In this document: piece after piece, positions 35,189-44,461 of the stretch
Layout: the number at the start of each line of letters is the position of its first letter
Numbering within the stretch: the stretch's first letter is position 1
Origin: Saprospiraceae bacterium
GTDB lineage: Bacteria; Bacteroidota; Bacteroidia; Chitinophagales; Saprospiraceae
Direction of reading: 5' to 3'
Assembly (NCBI GenBank): GCA_016710585.1
Contig: JADJVN010000003.1
Span: 186,001 to 250,000 of the forward strand
DNA: 64,000 nt
Notes under the pieces: generated by a model
Told to the model about the DNA's origin: nothing
Database searches by the model: none
Seen by the model: only the letters and a program-made list of their open reading frames with translations
Translations under genes and position numbers: made by a program

Positions 35189-37249
35189 TTATTTCATTAC
35201 AATTATCTTAGTTTTTTTATTGCCATTTGAGGTGTTCAGTTGTAAAGTATAAGCTCCTGAACTTATCTTATCAAAATCAATTTCGATAGTTGTTCTTTGC
35301 TTTTTAAATGAAGAAGTTAAATCAATACTCTGACCTGAGACACTGGTAAGATGAATTGAATTTATTTGTCCTTCATATTCGCATGTTAAATAATCTCTAA
35401 CTGGATTAGCAAAACAATTTATATTTTCATCTTTAGGTGCAGCACTTAAGTCATCATTTTTAGTTGTGATTGCAAGAGTGATAGGATTGCTTTCCAAAGT
35501 GAGTAATGGCAAAGAATCATTTTTTACTTTTACAATATACTTTCCAGCATCCCTGAATTGAATGTTCTTGAATGTGTATACATTTGAATGTTTATCTTGT
35601 GTTGGATCCATTGTCCAAGTAGAGTCTGCTGTATTGATCCAAGTATATGAATTGGTATTGAGAGATGGATCTATTTTTAGATCGAAAGCTAGATTCTTAT
35701 TCTGAGCTATTGATATAGTTGTGTTTTTATAAAATTTCATCTGTGGCGCATATTTAAAATCGACAAGAGAATTTTTAAAGTTGAGAAGGTTTTCAAATGT
35801 AAAATGATTAGAGTCTACTTTGAATTCTAGCAGTGCTTTGCAATTAGAAAGATCTGGAATATTGCCAGAAAGCTGATTGTGCGACACAAAAAAATATTGG
35901 AGTTCTGGTAGTTTGTCGAAATTTGGAATAGAGTTTGAAATTTTATTGCTTTGTAAATATAAGGCATATAGTTTTGGCAAATTGTTGAAATTGGGAATTG
36001 TCCCAGTTATCTGATTGCTATCAATATAAAAGTAAGTAAGTTTGGGTAATTTATCAAAATTTGGAATAGTACCGATCAATTGATTTTTAGATAATCTAAT
36101 GTAGGATAACATTGGCATTTTATCAAAGTTTGGTATCGTTCCAGTCAACTGATTTTCGTTCAAACTTAGATTAGCTAGAGCTGGTATTTTATCAAAATTT
36201 GGAATAGATCCAGTAAGTTGATTACTCCTACAATCTAGATGAATTAGTTTAGGCAATTTGTCAAAATTGGGAATAGTGCCAGTGAATTGATTGGTACCTA
36301 TTATAAGTCCAGTAAGATTTGGTAGTTTGTCAAAATTGGGAATTGTACCAGTCAATTGATTCCATGAAAATGTTAAATTTTTCAATAAAGGCAATTTGTC
36401 AAAATTGGGAATAGTACCTGAGAATTGATTGCTGTATAAGGATAAATATTGTAAAGCTGGTAATTTGTCAAAATTTGGAATAGTTCCAGTGAATTTATTA
36501 TCACCTGCAAAAATCTGTATCATTTTTGGTTTATCAAAATTTGGAAATGGACCAGTCAACTGATTTTCATAAAGTGATAAATATGCAAGTAATGGTAGTT
36601 TATCAAATATTGGCAGTGATCCAGTGAGTTTATTGCGAGCTAAATCAATATTGGACAATTTGGGCATTTTATCAAAATTTGGTATTGGTCCAGTGAGTTG
36701 ATTTTCTGAAATTGATAGACTTAAAAGTAGTGGCAATCTATTAAAATTTGGTATCGTATCAGTCAATAAATTTTTTGATAATAGAAGTTCAGTTAGCTTT
36801 GGCAATTTATCAAAATTTGGAACAGAACCAGTTAACTGGTTGCTATACAACCATATTTGAGTAAGATTGGCCATCTTGTCAAAATTTGGAATAGATCCTG
36901 ACAGATTATTATCTGACAAACCTAAAAACGCGATGTTCGGAAAGTTAAAACTATATATCTTTCCTTTCAAATTATTAAAATTTAAGTCAATTGAAGTCAA
37001 ACAACCATTGAAGTCGAATCTAAGTCCATGCCATGTATCAATTGTTTTACCTGGTACAAGCCAATTCGAATTTTTTTTCCAGTTTGGACCATCAGTTGCA
37101 TTGTATAACTTCACCAATTCCAATGAGTCATTTCTGCGATTGCATTGCGCTGAAATGTTTAGTGATGAAAGCAATAGAAATGCTAAAGAAAAAATTATAC
37201 TCACATAATTTGAAAGTGTCGATACAACTTCTTTTTGATTGTAATTCAT
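35189..37249 (-). CDS. Leucine-rich-repeat surface protein with T9SS tail (paralog 2)
   Basis: This 686-aa protein has the same architecture as its downstream neighbour: signal peptide (hydrophobic IIFSLAFLLLSSLNISAQ), CNRRNDSLELVKLYNATDGP cap, about 16 LRR units with very regular TGTIPNFDKLP segments, Ig-like DAGKYIVKV part, and a C-terminal GAYTLQLNTSNGNKKTK domain. The 69-bp coding repeats are close at DNA level, so unit number may change by recombination. The two copies are 11 bases apart, consistent with co-transcription and tandem duplication. Confidence 0.85.
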   Translation of the reverse strand: MNYNQKEVVSTLSNYVSIIFSLAFLLLSSLNISAQCNRRNDSLELVKLYNATDGPNWKKNSNWLVPGKTIDTWHGLRFDFNGCLTSIDLNFNNLKGKIYSFNFPNIAFLGLSDNNLSGSIPNFDKMANLTQIWLYSNQLTGSVPNFDKLPKLTELLLSKNLLTDTIPNFNRLPLLLSLSISENQLTGPIPNFDKMPKLSNIDLARNKLTGSLPIFDKLPLLAYLSLYENQLTGPFPNFDKPKMIQIFAGDNKFTGTIPNFDKLPALQYLSLYSNQFSGTIPNFDKLPLLKNLTFSWNQLTGTIPNFDKLPNLTGLIIGTNQFTGTIPNFDKLPKLIHLDCRSNQLTGSIPNFDKIPALANLSLNENQLTGTIPNFDKMPMLSYIRLSKNQLIGTIPNFDKLPKLTYFYIDSNQITGTIPNFNNLPKLYALYLQSNKISNSIPNFDKLPELQYFFVSHNQLSGNIPDLSNCKALLEFKVDSNHFTFENLLNFKNSLVDFKYAPQMKFYKNTTISIAQNKNLAFDLKIDPSLNTNSYTWINTADSTWTMDPTQDKHSNVYTFKNIQFRDAGKYIVKVKNDSLPLLTLESNPITLAITTKNDDLSAAPKDENINCFANPVRDYLTCEYEGQINSIHLTSVSGQSIDLTSSFKKQRTTIEIDFDKISSGAYTLQLNTSNGNKKTKIIVMK

Positions 37250-37313
37250 ATTTAGTTTATAAGAAAATTTATTGATAAAATTTAATTCTAGTATTAGATT
37301 TTATTATTGTTTT

Positions 37314-37781
37314 TTAGAAAATGGAATTACCGCATATAAAATAAAAAGCTTCCGCAAGATGCTCAACATCAAGTTCAATTTCTCTAGCTCCTTGTAAAAG
37401 AATATTATCAGAATAAACTACTTTACCCTGAACATCAATAATCTTTATTGAGCTAAAGTCTTCATTTTCATAGTTCAATTTTATATAAGCTTTTTTCTGC
37501 ACGGGATTAGGATAAAATTTGATAAATGTTGCTTGAAGAGAACTTGTATTCACAACAAACTGACTTCGGTATGTATTCCAAAATCCTTGTGCATTGTATA
37601 GTTGAGTCGTACTTACACTTTCGATGATGGCTTGCCCAACGCTTCCTTTTAGCAAGAGATTGCCACTACTCGTGACTGAAGCTCCTGAGCTTATTACTGA
37701 TGTCTTCATTTGTACTTGAGCACATAACGATTGAATCATAAGTATCAGCACAAATAAAATTTTAATTGCTTTCATATTCAA
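37314..37781 (-). CDS. Small T9SS type A sorting-domain protein
   Basis: This 155-aa protein has a signal peptide (KILFVLILMIQSLCAQ) and a short region typical of exported partners of S74 proteins (SSGNLLLKGSVGQAIIES, then QGFWNTY). The type A sorting domain follows (FIKFYPNPVQKKAYIKLNY). It stops early (FYFICGNSIF). In-frame sequence after the TAA reads KTIIKSN, so the stop may be a late nonsense change or simply a short ending. It is 16 bases downstream of the S74 protein gene and probably co-transcribed. Confidence 0.75.
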   Translation of the reverse strand: MNMKAIKILFVLILMIQSLCAQVQMKTSVISSGASVTSSGNLLLKGSVGQAIIESVSTTQLYNAQGFWNTYRSQFVVNTSSLQATFIKFYPNPVQKKAYIKLNYENEDFSSIKIIDVQGKVVYSDNILLQGAREIELDVEHLAEAFYFICGNSIF

Positions 37782-37797
37782 TTTTTTTTATTTGTAA

Positions 37798-40035
37798 TTA
37801 CTTGATTTGCGCAACAGGAGTCAGTAATGACTTGAGTTGTTTTATTTCTTCTGCGGTAAATATTGAAGCATTTTCCACATTAGATTTTTTCAAAGCTTCT
37901 ATTTGTCTTTGTTGATCTTTCAATGCGTTGATTAGCACAGGAATTAATTCTGTATAACTTACGCTCAACATTTCCTTTGATTCATCGCCATGTACTATAG
38001 ATGGAACAAGTGTTTTTAATTCTTGGGCAAGCAAACCCAACTGTAATTCCTTAGTGTCATCATTTTTAAGTATATAAGATACGGGATTCATTTGCAATAC
38101 TTCCTTTAATCCAAACTCAATAGGTTTAATTTTTTCTTTTAGTCTTATGTCTGAACTGACATCTGGTGCTGTAGTGAGATAGATTTTTCTCCATCTTGCA
38201 GTTGAAGCACCTAAATCACGTGTTCCATTGGCATCTGGGCGGATTAAGGAATTGGATATAATAATCCCTGAACTACCAGATAAAGTTGTGCTACCTGGCA
38301 TTTCAATTCTAGTAGAATATAGGGTATTAAAGCCGTTACTATTTGAACCTAAATCCCGAACTCCTGAAGTGGAAGGTATAATATCAGAATTGAATACTAT
38401 GACATTTGTTCCACCATCAGAAATGGATTCGGTATTTCCTATTAATATCCGACCCGACAAGTAAAGATCTTTAAATCGCGATGTTGAAGTTCCCAAATCG
38501 CGAATGCCTGTTGCATCAGGTCTAAATGTACTATTTATTGCTATTGTGTTTGAGCCTCCATCTGAGATACTTTCTGAATTGCCAAAAAATACAGAGCCAG
38601 ATAAGTATAAATTTCTCCATCTAGAAGTAGTAACTCCTAAATCTCGAGTTCCATTAAATTGAGGTATAAAAGTAGAGCTAGATACAATTTGATTTCCTGT
38701 AGCATATGCTAAGAAATCTCCTCCTCCAAATATCACTTTATTTCCTAGAGAAACATCACCATCTATAAACAAATTTCTCCACCTAGTATTGAATGTTCCT
38801 AGATCTCTTGTACTACTATTATCTGGTCTGAAACTACTATTGATAGCAATAGTGTTTGAACCTCCATCATAAATGTTTTCTGCGGATCCTAAGAATAGCC
38901 CTCCTTCTAATCTCATGTTACCATTCACATGCAATCTTTGACTAGGACTACTTGTTCCTATGCCAACATTGCCAGAATTTGAATTATAAATTGTTGCGCC
39001 TGAAGATATCCATGGTTGACTGCCTCCGCCACCACCAAGAGAAGAGAGATCCACTGAATTTCCTTGAGAGATAGAAAGTTGCTTTGTAGCAGAGTTAAAA
39101 CTTAAAGATTGAATTTCATTTGTAGGTGAAATATCCGCTGCTGCAATAGTAATTTTATCTGGACCTGGTGTAATTGTGCTTAGGTTAATTCCTGCTCCAG
39201 CTGAAATTTCCAGAGGTGGTAGAAATTGCCATCTTCCATCTCTGAATTTTGGGATATGATTTTCATTTACGCCAGAAGTTTTTAGGCTAATATTATGCAA
39301 GCCAAAAAAAGGTAATGTAGTAGTTTCTTGAAAAATTTCTGGGTCAAAATTGTATTTACTCTTTTGTGCGATTTGCCACGCACCGGATCTATACACTAGG
39401 CATTGTTCTTCTGTAACGCCACTCGTTCGTATTCCTATTGATGCAGTTGGACCATTCGCATTTTGAATACTTAAAATGCCATCTGTATTTTGGATTCCTT
39501 GTATGCCTTGTCCCCCACCACCAGATGAACTTATTGTAATGGTATTACCGCTTTGGTTCACTGTAGTTCCTCCACTTCCTACTATATTAATATTTCCTTG
39601 TGTTGAATTTATACTAGTGACGACTCCAGACGCACCGGGTGCAAGTGTTTCAGCAACATTTGCTCTTTCTGCTCTAAGTGAATAAGGGACAGCAGTTAAA
39701 ATAGTTCTTGGAGCCATCTCTACTCCAAAATCTACACTGACACCGAGAAAGTATGGCTTGTCAAAATTAATAGTAAATGGAATGGGATTTATTGAGCCTA
39801 TATTGATATTAAATAAACCTTTAGAGACAGAAGTATTTTGTGTTTCAGTATAGATTGCACTGCCACCAGCCAAAACATCATAAATTTTTAGTGTCAAAGA
39901 ATGTGTACCGTCAGGTATAAATGCGCCTTGCTGATCTGTGAGCACACCTTGATAACTGATCAAACGAGGGATTTGTGCTTGAACAAAAGTGATTGTTGTT
40001 AAAAAAAGTACCAACAATAAATTAAATTTTTTCAT
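37798..40035 (-). CDS. Tail-fibre-like exported protein with C-terminal S74 self-cleaving chaperone
   Basis: The start at 40035 (MKKFNLLLVLFLTTITFVQA) gives a signal peptide; the longer ORF start is rejected. The protein (745 aa) has an N-terminal ISYQGVLTDQQGAFIPDGTH domain, Gly-rich segments, and repeated 40-45-aa units with (G/S)TRDLGxxxxRWRNLYLSG. A C-terminal peptidase S74 domain follows (DIRLKEKIKPIEFGLKEVLQ, then LGLLAQELKTLVP). S74 domains trimerise and release by Ser-Asp autoproteolysis in phage tail proteins. Here it sits in a cellular exported protein next to a T9SS gene, as often in Saprospiraceae, so a prophage is not implied. Confidence 0.85.
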   Translation of the reverse strand: MKKFNLLLVLFLTTITFVQAQIPRLISYQGVLTDQQGAFIPDGTHSLTLKIYDVLAGGSAIYTETQNTSVSKGLFNINIGSINPIPFTINFDKPYFLGVSVDFGVEMAPRTILTAVPYSLRAERANVAETLAPGASGVVTSINSTQGNINIVGSGGTTVNQSGNTITISSSGGGGQGIQGIQNTDGILSIQNANGPTASIGIRTSGVTEEQCLVYRSGAWQIAQKSKYNFDPEIFQETTTLPFFGLHNISLKTSGVNENHIPKFRDGRWQFLPPLEISAGAGINLSTITPGPDKITIAAADISPTNEIQSLSFNSATKQLSISQGNSVDLSSLGGGGGSQPWISSGATIYNSNSGNVGIGTSSPSQRLHVNGNMRLEGGLFLGSAENIYDGGSNTIAINSSFRPDNSSTRDLGTFNTRWRNLFIDGDVSLGNKVIFGGGDFLAYATGNQIVSSSTFIPQFNGTRDLGVTTSRWRNLYLSGSVFFGNSESISDGGSNTIAINSTFRPDATGIRDLGTSTSRFKDLYLSGRILIGNTESISDGGTNVIVFNSDIIPSTSGVRDLGSNSNGFNTLYSTRIEMPGSTTLSGSSGIIISNSLIRPDANGTRDLGASTARWRKIYLTTAPDVSSDIRLKEKIKPIEFGLKEVLQMNPVSYILKNDDTKELQLGLLAQELKTLVPSIVHGDESKEMLSVSYTELIPVLINALKDQQRQIEALKKSNVENASIFTAEEIKQLKSLLTPVAQIK

Positions 40036-40541
40036 AATACTTAGAATTGATTTATTTAATAAAATATATTCTGGATTGCAATAAATACTTAGTTCTAACA
40101 TGATATCGCATGCTGATTTCTTTAAATATTGCAGTTTAATACTGCTAGAACTATGATCTAAGTGTAGATGCAATGAATTAGTATAATCTTAGCAAGGGTC
40201 GCATATTTTTTTTATTTTAGTCTTGGAATGTAGGATGATATTGTATTTTGCTAATTGAAAATTTACATTTCACCCCTCTGGGGTTCCTATTAACATATCG
40301 CTCCTCTGGAGCTTTTATTTCCAATTTTTTTAAATTATACTAGATAATTTTAGCATTAAAAGATCCTTTGCAGATTTGCAAATTATGCTCTTTTGAAAAT
40401 TGCATAGGTCACCCCTCTGGGGCTCTTTATTTTTTATAATATTTTTCTACAAGAGGGACGCTCCTCTGGAGCTATTTGCATTTTCAAATTTGCAAATTCA
40501 TTCTCACATTAACTCATTATCAAATTAACTAATTCAAAAAA
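40036..40541. other. Intergenic region with hairpin repeats
   Basis: This 506-base AT-rich region lies between the S74 gene start and the CHAT gene stop. Apart from the four hairpins at 40273-40472 I see no ORF or clear promoter. Confidence 0.5.
40273..40472. repeat. Four TCT-loop hairpins in two alternating pairs
   Basis: CCCC-TCT-GGGG occurs at 40273-40283 and 40412-40422, and GCTCC-TCT-GGAGC at 40300-40312 and 40460-40472. Both types share a TCT loop and are the only G+C-rich spots in a very AT-rich region. The order is A-B then A-B. They could be REP-like intergenic repeats or RNA processing/termination sites after the CHAT gene. Confidence 0.65.
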
Positions 40542-42446
40542 TCACTCCATGAGCACAAATCCTGCCCAATAGTAGGGTTCCAATTTTTTATCGCGCATTG
40601 TCTTTTGGGCTGTTGTCAAAGCAGTTCTAATACTCATTTTTTCAATCAACCAATTTTTATAGAATAATTCCATCAACTCAGCTGTCTGTTTATCTGGAAC
40701 TTGCCAAAGAGACATGATGATGTTTTTTACACCTGCGATTTTGAAGGCGCGCTGAAGACCATAGACACCTTCACTGCCCTGTACTTCGCCTAGTCCAGTT
40801 TCACACGCTGAGAGCACTACGAGATCGGTATTGTTTAAATCCATAAGACTAATCTCGTAAGCGGTGAGTATGCCATCTTCTTCATCAGCTATTTTTGGAT
40901 CTGCTTGTTGCCAAGAACTATTCGCACCTGAAAGAATTAGTCCAGACCGAATCATTGGATCTTTACAGCGTTGAAATGCATTGTTCAATGCTGAGGCATC
41001 ATTTGGATCTGGAAAGAAAAATCCATGTGTTGAGATATGAATAACTGCAGGAGAATTTTCACGTGATGTAGATTTCCCAAAAGATTTAAACTGTGACTCA
41101 GTTGCTTCAATTCCTGTAAATTTATTGCAATTCCATTTTGCATTTTTAAAGATAGAATTCAATTTATCGACTTCTTGAAGACTGCCTGGTAAATATTTCC
41201 ATTTGCTATTTCGAAAAGTGGTATCATTATTATAAAATGAAAAAAAAGATCTTGTAGCAAAAGACTGTGATTTAGTATCTTCTATATTAGCCGCAAGATC
41301 ATTGTCATTCATTTTATTGTACTCTACACCTCCGACTAAAAGAATCTCTCGGTTAGTTTGATTTTGTGAATTGTTCTTAAGTTCTAATAAATTTCTAGTG
41401 CTTTGAACAAGAATGAGATTAAAAGAATCTTGCAGATTTTTCCCAGGTGAAATCGGCAATGCACTAGCGTTGATTGTGTTTAATAATCCAACTGGTGAAT
41501 AATAAACTGTCTTAATATCGTGCAGGAAAGGAATTATATTTTTCCAAACTAATTGGTATAATGAATTCGCATTAGGATTTTTGTTTGATAAATAATAGAA
41601 TTTATTGACATACTCAATTCTTTTAATTTTAACATCTCCAAGCAATTTTTTTAGATCACTTTCCTTAAATTTATTTACAAGAATTGGCTTTGGATCGTCT
41701 TTTCGAATGAGGAGTGCTGCGTAAATATTTTCCTTTGGCTCAAGTAGGCCTTCTGTTTTTGGAAATAAAACAAACTCCAATGCAGCTTGATTAGGCTCTA
41801 AAATAGATTGTATATTTTGCCATTGGATTAGATTCAGTAGTTCTTGGTCGTCTGAAAGTAATACCAATTTTTTTAGCAATTTCTCATTCTGTTTTTTTAA
41901 ATCCTCAAGCTTATTTGAATTGAGTTTACTATATTCTTGTGCGATGGATCTTTGAATAAAACTAATTGAATCTTGCAAAGATTTATATTGTTCATTTTTT
42001 GAATAAATCCTATTTCTTTTGATTTTCGCATTTTGTAAAATGCCTTTGTAGGCTATGGCGTCATTATATGCATATTCGGTTATTGATGTATTGATTGGAT
42101 CCGCATCATTTAATACTGAGAAGATAAAATTATTGGTATTCGACATAAAGAATGGAAGTTCTTCTTCCGTTAAAAAATCAAAGCTGTTTTCTGTTAGATT
42201 TCGATTTGAATTGTACAGCAAATTCAAGTACTTATTTAATGAATCGTATTGGTTTGTTTTTGCAAAATAATTACAAAATCTATAATAACTTGCAATAGTA
42301 ACATTTGATGATGGTCCGTATTCGGATTTTCTAAAGTTATATACTTTTTGTTCTAATTCAATGGCTTCAGCAAATCGATTTTTACTAGCTAAATAGGCTC
42401 CAAAATTAGCCAATGCATCGATGTATGTGATCGTATCTTTAGCCAA
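40542..42446 (-). CDS. CHAT-domain protease, intact C-terminal frame of a TPR-CHAT gene
   Basis: This 634-codon frame holds a TPR-like start (AEAIELEQKVYNFRKSEYGP), a helical/coiled middle, and a caspase-like CHAT domain with His474 in HISTHGFF and Cys548 in VVLSACETGLGEVQG, followed by GLQRAFKIAGVKNIIMSLWQ. Both catalytic residues are present, so the protease part is probably active if made. The 5' part of the gene lies in 42497-43645 and is broken by frameshifts; the first Met here is probably not the true start. It is downstream of the anti-sigma-like and ECF sigma genes. Confidence 0.85.
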   Translation of the reverse strand: MAKDTITYIDALANFGAYLASKNRFAEAIELEQKVYNFRKSEYGPSSNVTIASYYRFCNYFAKTNQYDSLNKYLNLLYNSNRNLTENSFDFLTEEELPFFMSNTNNFIFSVLNDADPINTSITEYAYNDAIAYKGILQNAKIKRNRIYSKNEQYKSLQDSISFIQRSIAQEYSKLNSNKLEDLKKQNEKLLKKLVLLSDDQELLNLIQWQNIQSILEPNQAALEFVLFPKTEGLLEPKENIYAALLIRKDDPKPILVNKFKESDLKKLLGDVKIKRIEYVNKFYYLSNKNPNANSLYQLVWKNIIPFLHDIKTVYYSPVGLLNTINASALPISPGKNLQDSFNLILVQSTRNLLELKNNSQNQTNREILLVGGVEYNKMNDNDLAANIEDTKSQSFATRSFFSFYNNDTTFRNSKWKYLPGSLQEVDKLNSIFKNAKWNCNKFTGIEATESQFKSFGKSTSRENSPAVIHISTHGFFFPDPNDASALNNAFQRCKDPMIRSGLILSGANSSWQQADPKIADEEDGILTAYEISLMDLNNTDLVVLSACETGLGEVQGSEGVYGLQRAFKIAGVKNIIMSLWQVPDKQTAELMELFYKNWLIEKMSIRTALTTAQKTMRDKKLEPYYWAGFVLME

Positions 42447-42496
42447 AAGGCACTCTTTGTTTAACTGTAGGTATTGTTCTTCACTTACTGGAATGC

Positions 42497-43645
42497 CTAG
42501 CTTTTAGAAGCTTTGTAGAATAATTTATATACTTTTGGTAGATTGGTAATACGCTCTTGTGACGACATTTTATTTGTGTCTATGATAGACTTTAGAATAT
42601 CATAAGACTTTTGATAATCGGCATTATTGGCTTGATAACTATTTGCTAAAAAGTAAATAAATCCGTAATAATTCCATGTAGTATTTCCCCATATTTTTTC
42701 AGCAGATGAAATGGCTTTATTAAAATAATCTTTTGCTTTTTCTCCATTGCCAACTTCACGATAATATATTTCCAAACGCTCTCAAAAAATCTGGATAGTT
42801 CATATATTTTTTTGAGTGCGATATTATTTTCATATAATTCAAGTTCTTTGAAAAAATATTTTTCTGCTTCTTTGAATTGCCCCATTCTCATTAAATTTGA
42901 TGCAATTCCTTCTAGTGTCTTGGCATAGGAATCAGTTTGTGTTTTTCCAATTTTTTCAAGAATAGATGCGTTTGTTCTATACAATTCTAAGGCTTCAGAA
43001 AATCGTTGGGTTACATCATATAGCATTGCGATTCTGACGAGTGACAAGCCAAAGTCTAATGAATTTTCTCCATATATATTTTTCTTCATCACAGAAGATT
43101 TTCTGAAAAAATTTTCTGCTTTTGCATATTCTAACTTTCTTGAATTGACAATTCCTAGGTTGTTTAAAGTTTTACAGTTCTTTTATTTTCTTCACCACTA
43201 AGTAGTTTATTGATCTCTAGATTCAGAAGATAATATGATTCTGAAATGTCATTATCCCCATTCATAAAATAACAAAAGGCAATTTCATTAATGACCCCTT
43301 CATAAAAATCATTCAATGTATCTTTTTGATTTCTTAGTAGCTGAATTAAATCTAAATTAACGGCAATAGATTTGTGTATGCTTGCTGCCCAGATTGGCTG
43401 AGGACTTTGATCCACAATAGTTTTGTATGCTGTTTGTAGTTTGATAAAGCGGAATAGCTAGGAATAGAAAGTAATGAATCGGAATAAAGACTTGCACTTT
43501 TAAATTTTTTTGTCTTTATCAATTCCATGCCCAATGTGTAGATGGAGTCAAATGAAATCGAATCTTTTTTTATAGCTTTGTCTTGAGAAAATAATGGGCT
43601 TGAAACTAGTAATAGTAGACATATTATTTTCATCATTGCATTCAA
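42497..43645 (-). pseudogene. Frameshifted N-terminal TPR part of the TPR-CHAT gene
   Basis: The start region encodes a signal peptide (MKIICLLLLVSSPLFSQDK). After it, TPR-style helices can be followed across four frames: residues SASLYSDSLLSIPSYSALSN, then AVNLDLIQLLRNQKDTLNDF, then RFSEALELYRTNASILEKIG and FKEAEKYFFKELELYENN, then GEKAKDYFNKAISSAEKIWG. Frame changes occur near 43420, 43170, 42780 and 42500. With them removed, one gene of about 1030 aa from 43645 to 40542 results. The signal peptide places the TPR-CHAT protein outside the cytoplasm. Confidence 0.7.
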
Positions 43646-43662
43646 ATTTAATGAGTAGGCAT

Positions 43663-44457
43663 TTAATTATTTTTTAAATTATTCAATGCATGTTTAGCCT
43701 GTTCAATATATTTTGATTCTCCATTGCTTATAATTTGTTCAAACAAATCTCTTCCTTCTTTCACTCGTCCAAGCATCACAAGCACATTGGCCTTCAAAAA
43801 TAACAAATTATCTGAATCTCTCAATGATTCATCGATTGAATTATAAGAAATTAATGCATTTTTGTAATCTTTAGCTAAGTATAGTGCTATAAATTTTTCG
43901 TAATTGCTTTGTTCTCCATCACTTCTAGTCATTGACATCAAATCATCGTCTTGATAAGGTTGAAAATGTACAGCATAAAGTTGTTCTTCTTGATCTTTAT
44001 TCTGTTGTTTTTCAGCTATAGCTATCTTTGGAGGATTTTTTTGATTCTGCTTAAGCCGACTTGTATCGATTTTTTCGATGGGATCTGCGGATGGTGTAGG
44101 ATTCTCTTGGATTGTAGGAAGGCTTTGTTCTATTTTTAGGTCTTGCTTGGGTGTTGGATTAAAATATTTATTATAGACAAAATAGCTAATTGCTGAAAGC
44201 AATGCAATAGTAGTTGCTAAGAAATATAGTTTTGTATTTGAAGTAGAACTTTCTGTATGGAAAGATTTTTTTTCAAGCTGTATTAATCTTTCTTTGAGCT
44301 GTTGATTTTGGACTGTTCTCAAATCGGCTACTATAGCTTGATATGTCTCTACTTCTGCTTTCAGCTTACTATCGACCTTGAGTTTTTCTTCAAAGAGAAT
44401 TTTTTCTTCTCCTTGAAGTTCATTGGCTACATAGCGTTCTATCATTTCTGAATTCAT
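43663..44457 (-). CDS. Anti-sigma-like membrane protein with periplasmic TPR region
   Basis: This 264-aa protein begins MNSEMIERYVANELQGEEKI, a short cytoplasmic anti-sigma-like helical domain, followed by one membrane helix (LYFLATTIALLSAISYFVY, about residues 77-95), a Pro-rich linker (PTPSADPIEK) and a TPR-like helix pair at the end (YKNALISYNSIDESL; VKEGRDLFEQII). It is 4 bases after the ECF sigma gene and 18 bases before the TPR-CHAT gene. Single-pass topology with an N-terminal cytoplasmic part fits a sigma-binding receptor, but no zinc-binding anti-sigma motif is visible. Confidence 0.7.
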   Translation of the reverse strand: MNSEMIERYVANELQGEEKILFEEKLKVDSKLKAEVETYQAIVADLRTVQNQQLKERLIQLEKKSFHTESSTSNTKLYFLATTIALLSAISYFVYNKYFNPTPKQDLKIEQSLPTIQENPTPSADPIEKIDTSRLKQNQKNPPKIAIAEKQQNKDQEEQLYAVHFQPYQDDDLMSMTRSDGEQSNYEKFIALYLAKDYKNALISYNSIDESLRDSDNLLFLKANVLVMLGRVKEGRDLFEQIISNGESKYIEQAKHALNNLKNN

Positions 44458-44461
44458 TTCT

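Noticed and set aside
33700..37000. CRISPR-like or intergenic repeats in the LRR region
   Set aside because: The regular 69-bp repeats are in-frame coding LRR units, not spacers.
37798..40035. Prophage tail module
   Set aside because: The S74 protein has a Sec signal peptide and its neighbours are T9SS and surface-protein genes; no capsid, portal or terminase gene is seen.
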